NCBI RefSeq assembly: GCF_901709675.1
Contig: NC_051089.1
Location: 8,431,476-8,495,475 of the forward strand
Direction of reading: 5' to 3'
DNA: 64,000 nt
DNA from: Syngnathus acus
Lineage: Eukaryota; Chordata; Actinopteri; Syngnathiformes; Syngnathidae
The first letter of the stretch is position 1. Every line of letters starts with the position of its first letter. Below the pieces are notes generated by a model. The model searched no databases, was not told where the DNA came from, and saw nothing but the letters and a program-made list of their open reading frames with translations. This document shows, piece by piece, positions 42,901 through 54,900 of the stretch. The translations under genes and the position numbers were made by a program.

Positions 42901-45900
42901 GAAAAAGATGAACGTATTGAAAGAGAAGATAAACATCCCGTTTATCGAGCACATGTCGACATCTCTGCATGACTGCAGTAGTTAAGTGTTTCCCGGGCTG
43001 AGCTCCAGACAGCTGATGCACGTCGCTGAAGAAAATAGAAAGCACAATGCAGTCATTGTGTCACCTCAGCAGTGACCATCATTGTGCACACACACGTCGC
43101 AGGATGTCAGAAGCTCACAAACGTCCTATCGACTTATAGTCACAGTTTGAAGAAGACAAGAACAACAGCTTGGTTGCATTAGCATCCAGTGTGTGTTTGC
43201 CATGTGTGTGTGTCTTCCATGAAAAGAGTCCAAACCTGGGGGATGCCTCTGGCACCTCATCACAAGCAGAAGATTCTAGTTCTGAAATGTATTTCTCCGC
43301 TTGCAGGGTTCTCTGCGCCTCTCTTTGGAAATGTACTCTCTTGTTTACAATTTTCTGCACTCAAGAGCACAAAAACAGCTGAGAGCAAAAGGAGCAGGAG
43401 AGTAGAATGGAGCACGCAGCGACATTTTGGATTGCTGGTTACTCAAACATACTGCCAACTGCTCAAGGGATGAATATAAAGCATTTGTGTGGACTTCTGA
43501 TAGAAACTTTTAAATAAAAAAAAAATAAAAAAACAACTTAAGGGGTGCAAAAAGAAAATATTTTCAAACAGCTTTTTTATTATTAAAAAGCTGTTTTTGT
43601 TTGGTACTGGGCATAAGTGGCGCTTGACAAGAATTGCTGAACTCTTGTGTGATGTGTTTTGATCTGTCCACTCAAATTCTAAAGTTTACAACTTGTTCTT
43701 TAACCCAGTGGTCCCCAACCACCGAACCGCAGACCGGTCCGTGGGTCACTTGGTACCGGGCCGCCAAGCCGCACAGGAATTTTGACGTTTGACAAGCGTT
43801 AGTACCTTCATGCTGAGCACATAGTTAAATACACATTCTTGACACGTACAAAAAATGCATGAAGTTATTAGGTACACCTGAAAATGGCGATGTACTTAAT
43901 GGAGTGTCCGAGTGACGTCACAGATCAAACAGCTAATCAGGAGGTGGGGGTGAGGGCGGGTGTGGCACTTTTCACTTTCACTTAAGCTTTTTCCCCTAAT
44001 GAAGTGGCCTGTGATTAGGTACACCTCATGGACACTACAATAGGTACACTACACGAGGTAAAAATAAAAAAGAATAAATAAATAAGAAAGTGTAACGAAC
44101 GATTCGGTGAACGATTCTTTTGAACAAATATTTTGAGTGAACTTATTCTAAAGATTCAGTTCACCTGAGAACTGGAATGCACATCACTAGTACAAAACAG
44201 TGCAGACGGCCAAGGGCTGCCAGGTCGAAATAGCCGACTGGTTAGTGACATGGGCTCTTGCTTGGTAAGAACTTGGTTCGATCCCAGGTCTGAGAATGTA
44301 TGTTAATCTGCTTCTATTGTGCAATTAACCCTTTAGTTATTTATTCTTTTTTTTTTACCCCATGGTCAAAGCTTAAATGAAAATGAAAAGTGCCACACCC
44401 GCCCTCACCCCCACCTTCTGATTGGCTGTTTGATCTGTGACGTCACTTCGACACTCCATTAGGTACACCGCCATTTTCAAGTGTACCTAATAACAGGCCA
44501 CTTTATTAGGGAAATATCATGAACAAATAAGAAAATGTAACGAACGATTTGGTGAACGATTCTTTTGAACAAATATTTTGAGTGAACTGATTCTAAAGAT
44601 TCAGTTCACGAGAACTGGTATGCACATCACTAGTACAAAACAGTGCAGACGACCGTAGGCTGCCAGGTCGAAATGGCCGACTGGTTAGTGATGAGGGCTC
44701 TTGCTCGGTAAGAACTTGGTTCGATCCCAGCTGTGAGAATAGATTGTATGTGCTTTTATTGTGCAATTAACCCTATATTTATTTATCATTTATTTCTTTT
44801 TGTTTTACCCCATGATCAAAGCGTAAATGACCTTTGACCATGATATTTCCCTAATAAAGTGGCCTATCAGGTACACTTGAAAATGGCGGTGTACCTAATG
44901 GAGTGTCCGTGTGATTCTCTCGTTAAGTGCACCTGCGTGAAAAGTTTTAGCTCCTGCAGAACGTGAAAGTGACCAAAAACTTTTCACGCAGGTGCGCTTA
45001 ACGAGGGTCACTTGGAAAACATGTTGGAACGCGGCCCCAAGGACTAAAGCTTGACACCTGTGACCTTTGACCATGATATTTCCCTAATAAAGTGGCCTGT
45101 TATTAGGTACACTTGAAAATGGCGGTGTACCTAATGGAGTGTCCGTGTGACTCCCTCGTTAAGTGCACCTGCGTGAAAAGTTTTAGCTCATGCAGAACGT
45201 GAAAGTGACCAAAAACTTTTCACGCAGGTGCACTTAACGAGGGAATCACTCGGACACTCCATTAGGTACACCGCCATTTTAGACTAGAGCTTGACACCTG
45301 AGACCTTTGACCATGATATTTCCCTAATAAAGTGGCCTGTTATTAGGTACACTTGAAAATGGCGGTGTACCTAATGGAGTGTCCGTGTGATTCCCTCGTT
45401 AAGTGCACCTGCGTGAAAAGTTTTAGCTCCTGCAGAACGTGAAAGTGACCAAAACTTTTCACGCAGGTGCACTTAACGAGGGAATCACTCGGACACTCCA
45501 TTAGGTACACCGCCATTTTAGACTAGAGCTTGACACCTGTGACCTTTGACCATGATATTTCCCTAATAAAGTGGCCTGTTATTAGGTACACTTGAAAATG
45601 GCGGTGTACCTAATGGAGTGTCGAAGTGACGTCACAGATCAAACAGCCAATCAGAAGGTGGGGGTGAGGGCGGGTGTGGCACTTTTCGTTTTCATTTAAG
45701 CTTTGACCATGGGGTAAAAAAAAAAGAATAAATAACTAAAGGGTTAATTGCACAATAAAAGCAGATTAACGTACATTCTCAGACCTGGGATCGAACCATG
45801 TTCTTACCAAGCAAGAGCCCATGTCACTAACCAGTCGGCTATTTCGACCTGGCAGCCCTTGGCCGTCTGCACTCTTTTGTACTAGTGATGGGCATTCCAG

Positions 45901-48900
45901 TTCTCAGGTGAACTGAATCTTTAGAATAAGTTCACTCAAAATATTTGTTCAAAAGAATTGTGTACCGAATCGTTCGTTACACTTTCTTATTTATTTATTC
46001 TTTTTTATTTTTACCTCGTGTAGTGTACCTATTGTAGTGTCCATGAGGTATACCTAATCACAGGCCACTTCATTAGGGAAAAAGCTTAAGTGAAAAGTGC
46101 CACACCCGCCCTCAACCCCACCTCCTGATTGGCTGTTTGATCTGTGACGTCACTCGGACACTCCATTATGTACACCGCCATTTTCAGGTGTACCTAATAA
46201 CTTTGTGCATTTTTTGTACGTGTCAAGAATGTGTATTTGACTACTTGCTCTTTATTTTGGGGGACACCAACACATATTACACAACGTAAAACACATATAC
46301 ATATTGTCATATAAAGCAGTTAACCAAATGTCAGATTTTTGTTTTCATGCCCAAAAAAATAAAAACAAGGAATAAAACACCAGACAAGTTTTAACAGGTT
46401 TTAATGTTTATTAAAATAATAATAATAATAATAAAAGTAAATTTCAAACCAGCAATCTAATGTGAAATTGCAGTAGATATATTGGATAACAATATTTAGG
46501 CGTATGTATGCATACACTTTATTTATAAACTACTATAAGTGTTATAAAATCAAGATTACCCAAAGAGAAGCATAATCTCCACGTTGTTGCATAACGGCGC
46601 ATCCCTTCATGCAATAAAGTTAGCCGTTAGCTTGGAGAAAACGCGCATAAAAGAAGTGGTGTTTCAGTGAGTGGTTCTTTCTTTCTTTGGCAAATCGTAA
46701 ATCTACATTCTGGCTTACATAGTTCACGCCAGGAGACGCAACACGTTCACTGACTGATCCGTTGATGCACGGGAAGGCAGTTCACCCATTAACTCGTTCG
46801 CGAACGGGAAAGTCAGGATTCGTTCCCTCACTGATCCGTTCTTGCGATGAACTGGAAATGCAAATCACTCACTCGCTGACTCGTTCACTCACAGATCCGT
46901 TCAGTTGGTAAACGGGAAATGCAATTCACGACTCGTTCATGAACGGGAAGTTACGTCATTTTCTTCTTCGTTTTGTTTTACGGCGAGGTGGCACCAGCTC
47001 CAATGCGCATTACTGACAACTACTGGTTGAAGTCATATGAACGGAAAAAGTTCTTTTGAACGAATTGTTCACTCACGAGCCACTACTTGTGAGCTGCTCC
47101 ATTAAACCATATACGTACGTTCCATGCAAGACAAGCGAGGGTTCCATAGTGTAGTGGTATGTGCTCTGGACTTTCACCCCAATGACCCAAGTTCAAATTC
47201 CGGTGGAATCAAAGACTTTTTATCATAGGGTTAGTTAGTAATTAAAGACAAAGATAATAAATAATTACTAATAAATAAATAAATAATAAAAAATGTATGT
47301 CGTTTATACTTGTTTTTATGCCAGTCGTATCATTTGATTTCATTGTATTTATATATTTATTATAAATGTATTCTTTATTTATATGAATGTATTATTTATT
47401 TATATAAAGGCCGGTCCGCGAAAATATTTCTGACACGTAACTGGTCCGTGGTGCAAAAAAGGTTGGGGACCATTGCTTTAACCCACAGTGGTAACACATT
47501 TATAAAACTTCCAGTAAATTGGATGATCACTTTTTTGCTTTTCTTAGAAAAATTACCTGCAGACTTTCTTGTTCATTTCCGTTGTTAACGACTTCACCTT
47601 CAATCCCTCAGCTGTTTGTTTAACTACACTTACTTTCCCGACGTTGTCAGCTCCACTTTTTCATTTCCCTCCTGCGAGCCAAAACTCCATTTATCTGATC
47701 ACCTCGCCCTCTCTGGCTTGTTGATGAAAAATCCTCCCATATGCGCCATTCCATCTTAGCAGGTGGCTAACCGGCGGTAGCCAACACCTCAGCGAGGATT
47801 GGCATGTAAATCTGTGTTAGCAGAGCAAGACGCGTGCTGGAACGTCTATTTTCTACATAACCTTATGGCAGCATTGAAGCAGCTCACCCATTTTTTGGTA
47901 CCGAAGAGCTTCATACTAATCCATGTATTTGATTTCTACCCTTTAATAACAGAACAATACAGCGATAATGCTGTCATTTAAATGTACACTGTGAGTCAGC
48001 GAATTGTCACTTTATCAATCTTATTACAATTCTTACGTAAAGAAAATCAGTACATAGAAACCTCATGTCTTTCGAAACGGTGTGCAAGTCATTTTATAGT
48101 TACATGAACCCAAATGACTGTACTCGACAACTCTCCGCATATTTCACTTAATATTCAAAGTTCCCCTTGAAATCCCATAATGTGCTGTGAAGGAGAGCTA
48201 TCTGGATGTACTTCAACATGCTGAGGGGATGGAAGATAGTCACAGGAAACCAACTGATGGATGATTGGATGTGAAAAAGAGCTGAGAATGGGAACAGCAC
48301 TTGAATAGTTATGAAGCCAAACTGGCCATTTGTCTCCTGTGGCTTTCTGAAGACTACTGTAATGCTAACGGCATTTCTTTCAGTGTTTGCAAACAAGCAG
48401 ACCGTACTAAAAAATAGTCCATCATAGTCAGATTTGATTTTCGGTCAAATAGTTCACCGTGTCTGCAGATATTTTTTTAGATTTTTTGCCAAAGCGTTGA
48501 AGGCTTGTAATTTACCAACTTACCAACCGACTGATGACATTTCACAAGATCACAATGACGTAAGAATGGACAAGAACACCAATTTAGAAACACCTATTGA
48601 AACGACGGTCTATACCTGGAATATTCACCTAGAATTGCCTTTGTATTCCACTAACAGAAAAGAACAGCTATGATGCCTCTGGCTCCTCGTCTTTACCGAG
48701 CGACCCCGCAGTCCCAGCTGCTCCTGCTCACCCATCGGCCCCCCATTCAGAGGCTGGCTCCAAATCTGAGGGGCAAGGCCTATTGGGCCTTCCTGCCTTT
48801 TCGTCTGTCTTAACTGTCATGGCGGAAACTGTCAAACACCCAGAGAGCCTTGGTCACAGAACCTCCCCGACACTCTCCACTGATATCAACATCACCCAAT

Positions 48901-51900
48901 GGCCTTCACACGGTTCCAGCCAAGACTCAGAGGCGCCGTCTTCATCATCCCCAGGTCGTTCATGTAAGACTGTTTACCTACGATATAACTTTTTGCTTTT
49001 TCCATGTTGATGAAGTATGTCCGTTTTGAATGGTAGTACACACTTCATCATCGCTGTCTCATACGGTCTTTGTTGTCTCCACCTGCCTCACAGTGTATTT
49101 CTCCTCTCAAGGTCATAGAAGAGTTCCAAGCTCTGAGTTAAACAGTAACAGCCATCCATTTTCTATACCAGTTGTCCTCATTAGTGCTGCGGCTGAGCTG
49201 TAGCCTATTCCAGCTGACTAAAGCAGGTTACATCCTTGACGGGTCATTAGCAAATGACACATATTGACAAACAACTATTCAGCCGTGTTCAATCAACATT
49301 CTGGAACTATAGAAGGAAGCCCGAGAAAACTTTTACAAGCACAGGGAGAACATGCAAACGTCACACAGAACTGTTGAAATTCAAATCTTGAACTTAAACA
49401 GAAATACGAGGCAAAAGTGCAAACCACTCGGTCACCTTGCTGCCCTACCGTGACATTCCCAAAGTTATTGGCTCTTACTTGCAATGTGTATTCCAATTGG
49501 CTGCCCTATGATGCCGTTAATCCACCAATTTATATTCAGGTACCACAAATCACAACTGCACTGCACTGTCTCTTTACCCCGGCAATAAAAGGGGTAATAA
49601 ATTATAAATACGGCTAATTGATTCATCGCTTGGTGATGTCTAAGTAGTAAATGGAGACACATCATTCACTGTATGGACAGTGTTAAATTAAAAGAAGTGA
49701 TTGTTGTGGATACAAACATGTTAAGATACAATTCGCAAGTTGCCTTAACCATTAAAAACTGCGCAGTGGTCTGATCCCTTTGGTGTCCTAAGAGACATCC
49801 AAATGTGATTTTGACAAATTTGGACTTAAGTCCCTAGCATCATTTTATTTGATGGCAATTTGGGTGAAATATTAGGACGGCTGCTCAAATCTATGTTATC
49901 TAAAGCTTACCTGATATCTCACTTTGAGTCTCTGAAACACGAATCCACCAAGACTTGAATATAATGTCAGATTAATTCCACAGGCTGAGTAATAAAGTCA
50001 TTAATGTGAAGGGAGTAGAAGCCAGGAGGAAGACAAATGTATAGTAGTCTTTTTCTCAAAAATGATAGACTTAGGTCTTTGAAGCTGAGCTACACAAGTC
50101 ACTGTATTGAATCATGAAGGAAGGAACCCAATTTTCTGTCGAGTAATCAATGGACCACTATGATGGGCACTCCAACGAAGAGTTATGGAAAAGTAGCACA
50201 AACCGAACCTAATGTGCTTGTTCTTCAGATAAGTCCAAAACCCCTAATAGCGCTGGCACGGCCAATGATGGGCAGCATACTGAAGCACTGAGCTATTAAG
50301 AGCTATTTTCAGCTTTGGCACAAAAGTAATGGCAGCACATGGGAAGTGGAGCACCACAAGAGGTGAACCATTTTTTTTAAAGAAAAGCCTTTGGATGAAA
50401 AAACACAACTTCTGGTGTGTATTTGTCGTGTTCAAATTTAGCAGCAGATGGAACATCATGAGAACATCTAACTTTGGACGGTCGACAATTATGCACGTGC
50501 ATTTGTAAAATTGTATTATTCTCAGAGGAGTCAGCAGTGATTCTTTTCATCAATTGTGGATTGTCCCTGCATGAGAATGAGCTCATCTTGAGAGAACTGA
50601 GAAGTTTTTTATGTATCCATGTGTAGAAAGTAATCAACAAAAGCTAAATTGCAGTAATTAGATTTAGATTAACAAATATAGTAATTTCATCATCATTACT
50701 CTGACATCATCCACAGCACATCCCAAACGGATAATCCCTCATATAAATGTTTTTCTTCTTACAGTGGCGGAGAGGGACAAGTTAACCGCTGGGACATCTC
50801 GAGTGTCTGCGCCTTCTAATTCTACCGGAACGAGTCCTCCTGGGCTTACTGAGAGGACATCTCAGGTATCACCTCTGACTGCTCAACAGGACACCACCAC
50901 AACATCCGTGCAGTTCAGCACCACAAGCCTGGCTGCAAGCGCCACTGCAACAATGCCCCACAGTTCAACACCTTGGCAAAGAGTTACCACCACCATACAG
51001 TCAACCCCTAAAACCTCAGTGCTTCCTATGACCATCTCCTGGAAAACAACAAGCACCACAACCATCAGGGCACCATTCACCAGGAGAATATTCATCCCGC
51101 CCATCCTGAGGACGAGCCCCCCGAGAGAAGGCGCTACTGTCTTCATCTCCCCTTTTACCACCACCACTGAAGCTCCGCCTCAGCAGTGCAATATTACGGA
51201 AAGAATGTGGGTGAAAACAGGTAAATATGATCCTTGTTGATTTGTGTGTTACAGTTCACGTCTTAGTTTGTTTTATTCATCTCTACATTCCTGTGTCATA
51301 GTTGTGTCAATCTATGTAAGGAGGAACAGACTGGACAGCATCCAAAGGCAGAATCTGCGCCGGGGACTCAGTCAAGGCCTCCGGAAAGCTCTGAATGATA
51401 GCTCAGCCCAAGCACAGGTCAGATTATTACTTACTGCTATAAATGTGGTCAGTGTGTGGAGTAAAATAAAAAATAAAAGTATACATGTTAGTGGTAACTC
51501 TGTTAATGGAGGGCACAATGTTAGCTGTCATTCTTAGATTATTATTTGCAATGCATTGCATTGTTATCATAGATTAACAGAACAGAATAATTTGGTATCC
51601 CAGTCCTGATTAGAGTGAGGTACTGTGAACTCTAAAACTGTTCCTATTGAGGAAAATGATCTTCCCATTCAGGCAATGTGGGAAACGGGAATTCTATAAA
51701 GCAAACCTTTCCGGTTCAAATCGAGTCTCGATGCCTAACCCTCCTCGTCATCCATCTTTCCATGAACTGCCTGTGAACTCTCCTCTGCTAAGGACTTCTC
51801 AGCATTTGTCAACACTTTCTGTTGTTTCCCTTGACACACATTTGAAAGTTAATTAACTCAAAGTAAATTGAACACTTAGACCAAGGACCTTCGTGCTTGC

Positions 51901-54900
51901 CATGAGAGGACTGATATAGAAATGAGGTTGAGTGCATCCCAGAAGGCACAGGGTGGAGAGGTGCAGTGTCTAAATGAGGACTGCAGCAATCATCAAGCTG
52001 ACAAGTATTCTGATTAGGGAATTGAAAAATACGGTTGATATTTTCAGTATTGTACGTGCACTACGTCACACTGAGAGCTTTTTTCCCCATTTCACTAAAT
52101 TAGGTAATTATAACACCTTCTATAAAAGAGTCCACTTCTATATCACAGCAACAATAACAAACATATAGCTGAATAAATCTCTTATAGTGTCATTTAAAGC
52201 TTCCTACCTGAAGGTCAGTGCTCGGCCATGTCTCCTTGAAGCTCACAAAGTGTCTTGCCTCACTGCTCTCCCATCGCCCATTTCACCACAGGATCCCTGG
52301 GCTTCTTTTAGTAGCGCTGCGCTCTCATTTGATGGGATCCAAGCTGCTGCCTGTGTGTTTAATTAAGGCGTATACAAGGTTGGGAGGTCAGCAACCATGC
52401 AGATCTGACGCTGATATTGGCAAACAAGTTCTGAACCATTAAATGAAAATGATCAACCAGGTCAATTTTAATGTATGTATCTTGGACAATTATTTTTAGC
52501 TGGAGGGGAAATTTGAATTTTAACAATTTATTCCATGAAGCCACACATATTATATCATATTGTTTTTAGGTGGAGACTGTATTTGGTTCACCCAACATGA
52601 CGGTGGCTTATCATGTGACTGGAAGAGACATGGTTTACGTCCCCTCCATGGTGCTTTCGGGCTTGGATGCATATGGTCGTGATAAGCTGATTGCAGATCT
52701 GCGCCAGTACCTCCCCATGGTTACAGCACTCCCCATTCCTGTTGCAATGTGGAGAACCAGCCCGGCTTCTGGCTTCCAGCTTAAAACAGGTCAGGATGAA
52801 AGAAGAAAATAAGATCAGCTTAAAACCTTTTTCATTTTTGTGTATGAGTCTCCACCAGAATTCAATTATTCAATGTGAATAACAATAAATATGTCAAAGT
52901 TTGTTGGATGAAAGGACAGTCCAGAGTCAGATTGTGTTCAATTAAAAAATGAAGGCAAATGGCTTCTCCTCTTCTTCAGTTCTGCAGTTTGTGGGAGCTG
53001 CTGATGATCCACGCTCCTGCCAGTTTTCACAAATGATGGAAGAGAGGCTGCAGAAGGTTTTTTCTGAAGCGCATGCCAAAGTGCTCAGTGTCAACAGCAA
53101 ACTGTCTGTGCAGGTGATGAAACGATAAGCCTTTCCATTTGCGATGTGAGAAACAAAATCCATGGAATATATATTTATTTTCCCCCCAAAAATGCTTTCT
53201 TGCTTTTTGATACTTTTCCTCCAATGTAATTTTCTGTCTCCTGTTTTCTTAATTTGCCTGTGCCTAGATGCTGACTGTCTCCCAGGCTGCAAGCTCTTCT
53301 GCTGTGTCATTGGTTTACAGTGTGAAAAATGGGACTGTCTTCCTTAATGGCACCACTGCTTCAAACCTCCTTGGTCAGCTGTCCTCTGAGTTGGTGGGCT
53401 ACTTCCTCTTCTACCCCCCACTTATTGTTGCTGAACGTAAGTCACAACTTGGCCCGTGAAGTACATCAAATGCAATTTAACGGCTCATTCTTCAAATTGA
53501 TGTCTACAATGACCTTTTAACCTGTGTGTAACAAAGCATGCTGGTTGTTCATTTTTTTTGTGGACAGTTGTTTAATACGAGGTGATATACCCTCCCGTGA
53601 TTCAACCTTGCAGAGTTACGATAGCTAAAAAAAAAAAAATTAACTGTACGTGTTTCATCTCAGCCTCATTTGCAAGCCAAATTCTCCATTTATGTTTTAG
53701 CTGTAGTTAAAGGAGAAACACAGCAATGATGACTGGGAATCAGCATGAGCCTAAACTGCATTCCCGTAGAGACCCAGTTTGCCGTCTGTTCTCATTCCAT
53801 ATGCAGCTTCAACTGCTTTGAGTCAAACACAACATTCTTCTGTCTAATAAGAAACAATTTGAAACAAAATGTTCAAGCCCAGAGAGGAAGTCATTTAGTT
53901 CATTTCGTAATAACAATGAGATCATCTATAAAATTCATACTTGCAAAGCTGGGCTGACATGCTCTTACTTCTTTGAGTTGCAATAGGGTAGATTGGTGTC
54001 ACACAAATGGCATCGCCTGAGGGGGATACACTGAAAGGCTGTAAAAAAGCGCACAAGTTGTATTGTTTTGCATTTATTTCATACAGAGGATATTGAAATT
54101 TACCGCAAACTGCTCTATGCAGCTACAGGGACGTCGATTTGGAATAATGTGCCAAAAAAAAGCCAAGATTTTGTGGTTATGACTGCCGCAAGTCAAATTG
54201 TGTCAACCAACAAAACAATTCCAGGCTTATCGGCAACCTCAGCAATGATTTTGCTGAAATGCTTTGATGTCGTTCCTCGTAACTAGTCTCAAATGATTTA
54301 TGAATCAGGATCTTCTCGCTAGAAATCATGGTTACGTTTTTAATACGTTTAGAGAAGACATTTGAATGGAAGAAGACGCCTTTAATGCATTTTTTAAATT
54401 GAATTTCCACTATGCTACAAGCATTACTGTGACTCATTTATTGACATTTGACAGTTTTGTTTACGCCGAGCGTGACTATATAGCTGGCTGCTGTTTATGA
54501 GCATTGAATTAAGCTTTCATTAAAATGACACTAGGGAGTAAAGTTGCCTCCAAACAGCTTTAGTGCCAAGATGGAAAGTGTAAGAAAAGCATCAAAATGA
54601 TCACAATGAGGCAAAACTGCAAATGAGGGGATGTTTGTTTTTCCATCTTGTTCTTCAGTGATGTCACTGCTGCTCACAGGATGTATGACTCTCTCCTCCA
54701 GTCAATTTGTACCGGAAATAATTAACAGCAGGGGATTCTCCCACTGCTCTTGGACTTGGCTTGGACTGCATGAAAACACATAGCAATGTCCCGCCGTGCC
54801 TGTTTACAACACCGAATGCACCACTGGTTCTGTCGTGCCTCGTGTGGGCTTGATGCTGCTCTCAGCCGCTTTACTCCCACTTCACTTTACATCGCAGGCG

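Larger units (their letters stand above)
43698..47483. mobile_element. Non-autonomous hAT-like element with 8-bp target duplication
   Basis: The element runs from 43706 (CAGTGGTCCCCAACC) to 47475 (GGTTGGGGACCATTG). The ends are inverted repeats with one mismatch over 15 bp. CTTTAACC flanks it at 43698-43705 and 47476-47483. CAGTGG-type ends with 8-bp duplications are diagnostic of hAT transposons. Secondary GACCGGTCCGTGG-like motifs occur near both ends. No open frame inside resembles a transposase, so it must have been moved in trans. It holds a large inverted repeat, a hairpin array and tRNA-like modules. The perfect duplication argues for a fairly recent insertion or slow decay. Confidence 0.85.
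30973..48657 (+). other. kiaa1549l: kiaa1549l intron 1 (17.7 kb)
   Basis: This is by far the longest intron in the window. It is AT-rich and full of repeats: family A copies (31525, 38401), a minisatellite (36899-37031), a Tc1-like relic (42500-42900) and the 3.77-kb hAT-like element (43706-47475). No coding exon is convincing inside it, but a Ser/Thr-rich exon with low conservation could escape inspection. Confidence 0.7.

Noticed and set aside
43698-47483. CRISPR-like array or phage element in the repeated region
   Set aside because: The genome is a vertebrate, the units are about 240 bp, and the ends are those of a hAT transposon.
50883-51167. 94-codon minus-strand frame rich in Val and Met
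   Set aside because: It mirrors the Thr-rich ACC/ACA codons of kiaa1549l exon 3.
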